The notes under the pieces: model-generated | Told to the model about the DNA's origin: nothing | The model's input: the letters and a program-made list of their open reading frames with translations, nothing else | The model's database searches: none | NCBI GenBank assembly: GCA_015485575.1 | Contig: WFTF01000001.1 | Location: 1 to 33,340 of the forward strand | Origin: Patescibacteria group bacterium | Lineage (GTDB): Bacteria; Patescibacteriota; Minisyncoccia; Phycocordibacterales; UBA918 | Direction of reading: 5' to 3' | Length of the DNA stretch: 33,340 bases | Program-made: the position numbers and the translations under genes | In this document: piece after piece, positions 29,859 to 33,340 of the stretch | How the letters are laid out: each line of letters starts with the position of its first letter | How positions within the stretch are numbered: position 1 is the stretch's first letter

Positions 29859-30866
29859 ATGGCAAAAAAGGCAAAACCACAGATACTGCATCCCGGTGGG
29901 ATCGCACTGGTATCCACACCCAGTTTGGAGTACATGGCGAAGACCGCCTACAAAGAACTGCAACGCTGTGCAAAGAAAAGGTATCTGGACTTTCACGTGG
30001 TGAAGTACCAAAAGTTTTCACGGGAGGAAATACTTCCGCAAATCCAAAAAAATGTACGCCTGCGCAGTGTCTACCTGTTTTATGATTTCAACGGAGACAC
30101 CTGCCACGACGCCTTTGTGTTGCAGCTGACCGTCAGTGCGTTACAGGATGCCGGTGCACAGAGCATCACACTCATGATGCCCTATATGCCCTTTTTGAGG
30201 CAAGACCGCAAAGACCGCTCACGCGTCCCTATTTCTGCACGTGACTTCATCCACGGCTATGAGCGCTACGAAAAAGTGGAGCGTACCATTACCGTGGATA
30301 TGCACGCCGACCAGACACAGGGGGTTTTTGACAAAAGGTCAGACCACCTGCCCGGGCACGTGATTTTCGTACCGTGGATCAAGCAGCACTTTGGAAACTG
30401 TTTGGAGCAAGTGGTTATCGTCGGACCGGATGCGGGAAGTGAAAAGCGTGTCAAGGGTATTGCCAAACGTGTCGGCTGTGAACGAGCCTTCTTCACCAAG
30501 GAACGCAACGGCAGCTCCATTGAGGTGCAAGAGCATCATGGCGCTTCGGTGAAGGATAAGATATGCGTCCTCAACGACGACATTATTGATTCCGGCAATA
30601 CCATCATCAAAGCTGCCGATGCCCTGATGCAGCTGGGAGCACAGAAGGTGTATATTACCGGTACCCACGCGGTGTTTGGCAAAGGTATCTACAAGCGCCT
30701 TGCGCAAGTAGGATATCCGGTTGTGGTCACCGACTCGCTGCATGTAAAAGCAAAGCCCTACATTAACGTACTGCCTTTGGGACGTCTGATGGGACATGCC
30801 ATTTTGCAGAACGTCATTGAAAATGGCAGTGTCAGCACCATCATTGAAAACGGGTTGCCAAAGTAG
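29859..30866 (+). CDS. prs: Ribose-phosphate pyrophosphokinase
   Basis: Prs makes PRPP from ribose 5-phosphate and ATP, for nucleotide synthesis and salvage. The 335-residue product has the ATP-site loop MMPYMPFLRQDRKDRSRVPI (106-125), the DMHADQTQGVFD motif (147-158), GPDAGSEKR (189-197) and the PRPP loop DDIIDSGNT (240-248). The N-terminal region is divergent from common Prs. GAAAGGATAAG upstream is a ribosome-binding site (GAAAGGA, about 9 nt to the ATG). A strong terminator follows. Confidence 0.9.
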   Translation: MAKKAKPQILHPGGIALVSTPSLEYMAKTAYKELQRCAKKRYLDFHVVKYQKFSREEILPQIQKNVRLRSVYLFYDFNGDTCHDAFVLQLTVSALQDAGAQSITLMMPYMPFLRQDRKDRSRVPISARDFIHGYERYEKVERTITVDMHADQTQGVFDKRSDHLPGHVIFVPWIKQHFGNCLEQVVIVGPDAGSEKRVKGIAKRVGCERAFFTKERNGSSIEVQEHHGASVKDKICVLNDDIIDSGNTIIKAADALMQLGAQKVYITGTHAVFGKGIYKRLAQVGYPVVVTDSLHVKAKPYINVLPLGRLMGHAILQNVIENGSVSTIIENGLPK

Positions 30867-30886
30867 TAGCTCCCGCTTGCCTAACA

Positions 30887-30916
30887 CCGCCGCCCCCTGC
30901 GGGGCGGCGGTTTTTT
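30887..30916 (+). terminator. prs terminator
   Basis: CCGCCGCCCC and GGGGCGGCGG pair perfectly over 10 bp around CTGC, followed by TTTTTT. It is the most GC-rich terminator in the window. Confidence 0.93.
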
Positions 30917-30969
30917 CTTTAGTAATATGATACACAGACTTCACTCCGAACCACTTTACCATCCTCTAA

Positions 30970-30994
30970 AAAACCGCCACACTGTGACGGTTTT
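30970..30994 (-). terminator. Terminator of the anchored-protein gene
   Basis: AAAACCG and CGGTTTT flank a stem whose single mismatch on the plus strand becomes a U-G pair on the minus strand. A T run follows on the minus strand, directly after the stop at 30996. Confidence 0.75.
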
Positions 30995-30995
30995 A

Positions 30996-31478
30996 CTATG
31001 TCGGAGTACCCGGACTCGGCATCCACTGACACAAATCCTCAATAACCCGATAAGATTGGCGAATAGAGTACAGCGCCTGAAGCCACACGTCTGCATCTTG
31101 CAGATAACCGGTATACGAGCGTAGTACAGATACATCCGAAAAAGGAAGTGTTGCCTCAAAGCGATACCCCTCCGTTGCCAAGGAGCGTATCTGTTGTGCT
31201 GTCACGATTGCACTTTGCACCACGTCAAGTACCTCCTTGCTCGCCCGAATACACGTGTCCACGTCCTCCCGAGACCAGTACCGGAAACGTTGCTCATACG
31301 CATCCATACGCCAGGTGAGCAACGACATGGTACGTGCATACTCACCACGCAGTTCCTGCAAACGAGTCTGTGTTTCAGATGCAAACCGCTCCTGTTTTTG
31401 AGATAAGAGCACCGTGATCGACGCCAAAATCAGTAATAAATACACAGTTACAACCAGTAAGGTCCGCACGGTTTTCAT
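30996..31478 (-). CDS. Membrane-anchored helical protein
   Basis: The 160-residue product has one N-terminal membrane segment (LLVVTVYLLLILASITVLL) and then an almost entirely helical, charged body (QKQERFASETQTRLQELRGE, then MSLLTWRMDAYEQRF). Two Cys are present (DTCIRASKE and DLCQW). It is likely a small surface or periplasm-side protein. The family is not recognised. It is a single gene facing the prs terminator. Confidence 0.65.
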   Translation of the reverse strand: MKTVRTLLVVTVYLLLILASITVLLSQKQERFASETQTRLQELRGEYARTMSLLTWRMDAYEQRFRYWSREDVDTCIRASKEVLDVVQSAIVTAQQIRSLATEGYRFEATLPFSDVSVLRSYTGYLQDADVWLQALYSIRQSYRVIEDLCQWMPSPGTPT

Positions 31479-31623
31479 TGCTTCCTCCCACGCTATTCCA
31501 CTCCCACTTTACCGCAATGATACATTTTGTCTAGAACTACCTGGTGTGCCGATAAATACAACTTGATATCACCTATGCAATGGAGTAAGACACAGATATG
31601 GAAAACTATGGCATAATCAACTT

Positions 31624-32343
31624 ATGCAGCAAGTACCGCTTTTATCACTCTTTATCGCTCTGCTTGCGGGAACAGGTTTCGCCTTAAGTGCACTGCTGAC
31701 AAGTAGCACCACGGTAGACATGTACCTGTCTCCCACACAAGCGCGCGTCACCACCGGTGACACACTGACGGTTTCGGTCATGCTCTCTTCCACCATTCCG
31801 GTAAATGTATTTCAAGGAGACATTCGCTTCAATCCGGAGGTGCTCACCGTGCAAAAGATTGACTACAACACTTCCATTGCCGATCTCTGGGCGGAAAAAC
31901 CATGGTACAGCAACGGCGCAGGGACACTCAACTTCATCGGGGGCACCACCCAACAGGGTGGCTTTACCGGAAAGGGTACGTTAGTCACCATCACCTTCCG
32001 GGCGCGCGCTGCGGGCAATGGAAACATTGTGTTTGAGAACGCCCGCGTGCTGCAACATGACGGCATCGGCAGTGACACCAATGTCCGCACTCCGCTTGAC
32101 AATTTATTTGTGGTCACCAACGCCATTGAGGAACAAAACATAAAACTGATTAAGCAAAATCAGGTCAGCGACATTGCCATTGTAAAACAGTATGCCGCAA
32201 CTGATCTAAATAAAGACGGCAGGCAAACTATGGCGGACATCAGTATTTTCATGGTGGCACTGGCAAAACAGGATTTACGCGCGGACTTTAACAACGATCA
32301 AAAGGTTTCCATGGCTGACTTGAGTATTCTCATGGGTGCGTAG
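31624..32343 (+). CDS. Secreted cohesin-like and dockerin-like protein
   Basis: The 239-residue product has an N-terminal signal (LLSLFIALLAGTGFALSALL). A cohesin-like beta domain covers about 30-165, with LSPTQARVTTGDTLTVSVML, VFQGDIRFNPEVLTV, FIGGTTQQGGFTGKGTLVTI and FENARVL. The end has two calcium-loop repeats of dockerin type: DLNKDGRQTMADISIFM (from 194) and DFNNDQKVSMADLSILM (from 221). Such pairs mediate protein-protein docking on surfaces. A CATAAT box lies only 6 nt before the ATG, so the mRNA may be leaderless. The next gene converges on it. Confidence 0.82.
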   Translation: MQQVPLLSLFIALLAGTGFALSALLTSSTTVDMYLSPTQARVTTGDTLTVSVMLSSTIPVNVFQGDIRFNPEVLTVQKIDYNTSIADLWAEKPWYSNGAGTLNFIGGTTQQGGFTGKGTLVTITFRARAAGNGNIVFENARVLQHDGIGSDTNVRTPLDNLFVVTNAIEEQNIKLIKQNQVSDIAIVKQYAATDLNKDGRQTMADISIFMVALAKQDLRADFNNDQKVSMADLSILMGA

Positions 32344-32353
32344 CACACCGGAG

Positions 32354-32821
32354 CTACTGTGCGGTGATGGCGCTCATAATGTCGGTGATGGTACCCTCGC
32401 CAGATAAATCAATACCGGTGCGTGTCGCCACATTATTCAAAAGTGTCTGTATGCCATCACGGGTAATCGCTTTTGCCGCACTGTGAATCAGTTGTGTGTC
32501 GTCCAGCTTGTGTACCAGGCGACCCTCTTCTATGGTGTAGTAGCCAATGCTTGCCTGCACACCCTCAAAATCCGTTTCCACCAGTCCGGGAAATACCGCT
32601 AGAAACATATACGGTTCATACCCATCCGTTGGTCTGCCGTCTTTTTTATCAACCGCCTCTTCAAGTGTGTAGCGAAAGACATCCACCACATCGGGTCGCA
32701 GCGAAACAGTCCGCTCTTCTTGTTTTTTGGTTTGCTGCAGCAGTGCCAAACCGCCAGAAAATACAAACACGGCATTAAACACAATCACCGCCGTTGTTGC
32801 AATAAGTATCTGTTTTAACAT
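32354..32821 (-). CDS. Membrane-anchored protein of unknown function
   Basis: The ~155-residue product starts at the ATG of MLKQILIATTAVIVFNAVFV, a single membrane anchor, followed by a charged region (KKQEERTVSLRPDVVDVFRY) and a globular part with ASIGYYTIEEGRLVHKLDD. The long frame from 32962 would cross the promoter and is rejected. A TATACT box (32838-32833, minus strand) sits about 12 nt before the ATG, so the leader is very short or absent. The stop is 10 nt from the converging gene. The family is not recognised. Confidence 0.62.
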   Translation of the reverse strand: MLKQILIATTAVIVFNAVFVFSGGLALLQQTKKQEERTVSLRPDVVDVFRYTLEEAVDKKDGRPTDGYEPYMFLAVFPGLVETDFEGVQASIGYYTIEEGRLVHKLDDTQLIHSAAKAITRDGIQTLLNNVATRTGIDLSGEGTITDIMSAITAQ

Positions 32822-32832
32822 ACGTCGCACAT

Positions 32833-32874
32833 AGTATAGCACCCCACACAAAACATGTCGTTTCGGTATATAAT
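32833..32874. promoter_or_regulatory. Divergent -10 elements for two envelope genes
   Basis: TATACT on the minus strand (32838-32833) serves the gene at 32821, and TATAAT on the plus strand (32869-32874) serves the gene at 32882, whose ATG lies 7 nt after the box. Both -35 regions are poor. Both transcripts would start at or next to the start codon. Confidence 0.5.
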
Positions 32875-32881
32875 GAAATAT

Positions 32882-33340
32882 ATGAAATGGGGTATCGTTG
32901 CACTGCTTTTTCTGTTGCCACTTACGACATTTGCGCAAAACTTCAGTGCAGGATTTGTTCAAGGATTGTGGTACACACCGGATTCGTTCTTTGTCGGTGA
33001 CACAGTACGCATCTATGCCGCCATTCGCAACAACACCGGCAGCGACTTAAGCGCCACGGTCACCTTTTACGACAACCAAGAGCGTATCGGCAGTGCCACA
33101 ATTTCCGCACTTGACGGAAGGATTATAGAGGGGTGGGTTGACTGGGTGCCCCGCTACGGAGAACATACCATCACCGCAAAAATCACCCGTTTGGAGCTAT
33201 ATGAAATTGGCAAAGAGGCACAAGAAGTGGACACATCTGATATAGTAGCGAAAGACCTACTCTTCGTTGACTATGACACTGATGCAGACGGCGTGGGAAA
33301 CAGAGAAGATGTGGACGATGACGGAGATGGTATTAGTGAC
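32882..33340 (+). CDS. Secreted protein with Ca-binding repeats, 3' end missing
   Basis: The visible 153 residues start with a signal peptide (MKWGIVALLFLLPLTTFAQN, cut probably after TFA). A CARDB-like beta domain follows: DSFFVGDTVRIYAAIRNNTG, SATVTFYDNQERIGSATISA and VPRYGEHTITAKIT. After a linker come thrombospondin type 3-like calcium repeats (YDTDADGVGNREDVDDDGDG) at the window edge. It is likely a cell-surface protein whose C-terminal part, perhaps a membrane anchor, is outside the window. Confidence 0.78.
   Translation, partial: MKWGIVALLFLLPLTTFAQNFSAGFVQGLWYTPDSFFVGDTVRIYAAIRNNTGSDLSATVTFYDNQERIGSATISALDGRIIEGWVDWVPRYGEHTITAKITRLELYEIGKEAQEVDTSDIVAKDLLFVDYDTDADGVGNREDVDDDGDGISD

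Overview
The window looks like a chromosomal segment of a Candidate Phyla Radiation (Patescibacteria) bacterium, most likely a Parcubacteria-type lineage. The evidence is a compact ribosomal super-operon with no rpmD (L30) gene between rpsE and rplO, small secreted proteins of the kind common in CPR genomes (GYAWSPNVGWI repeats, Cys-containing Ig-like domains), few metabolic genes, and ribosomal proteins with lineage-type N- or C-terminal extensions. Genes end normally at TGA, so the standard code applies. The lineage call is inference from gene content, not from a marker tree.

Layout. 1-1618: a truncated minus-strand gene and three small plus-strand envelope or secreted proteins. 1715-3249: infC-rpmI-rplT with a promoter, a hairpin-rich leader and a terminator. 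3280-8036 (minus): a beta-CASP metallo-beta-lactamase RNase, a small membrane protein, ndk, map, adk and an adk paralogue, with a CMP-kinase-like gene diverging at 8065. 8948-23899 (minus): tuf-rpsJ, rplC-rplD-rplW-rplB, rpsS-rplV-rpsC-rplP-rpmC-rpsQ-rplN-rplX-rplE, and rpsN-rpsH-rplF-rplR-rpsE-rplO-secY. 24208-26176 (minus): three envelope or secreted proteins. 26377-28551 (minus): fusA. 28980-33340: a TVP38-type membrane protein, prs, a small anchored protein, a cohesin/dockerin-like secreted protein, another anchored protein, and the start of a secreted protein with calcium-binding repeats.

The most unusual part is how the ribosomal super-operon is cut. Between rplE and rpsN (13031-13853), and between rplB and rpsS (17453-19387), it is interrupted by non-coding arrays of palindromes. 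Both arrays show the same order: CGATATATCG sites, a GGTCATT-N-AATGACC palindrome, a first folded element, nested hairpins, a nearly identical 53-nt linker, and a second folded element fused to the 3' end of the upstream ribosomal gene. The folded elements can form a three-way junction whose three stems differ in sequence between loci but stay fully base-paired, with a shared GCAG loop. The last codons of rplE and rplB form one arm of the outer stem. The rplB-rpsS gap also carries plus-strand genes (a DUF2103-like protein with an operator-like palindrome, and a pair of overlapping small ORFs) and a minus-strand structured RNA region of about 330 nt with a near-consensus promoter and its own terminator just ahead of rpsS.

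Together the window encodes translation (ribosomal proteins, IF3, EF-Tu, EF-G), protein export and N-terminal maturation (SecY, Map), nucleotide handling (Adk, Adk-like, Cmk-like, Ndk, Prs), RNA processing and a set of cell-surface proteins.
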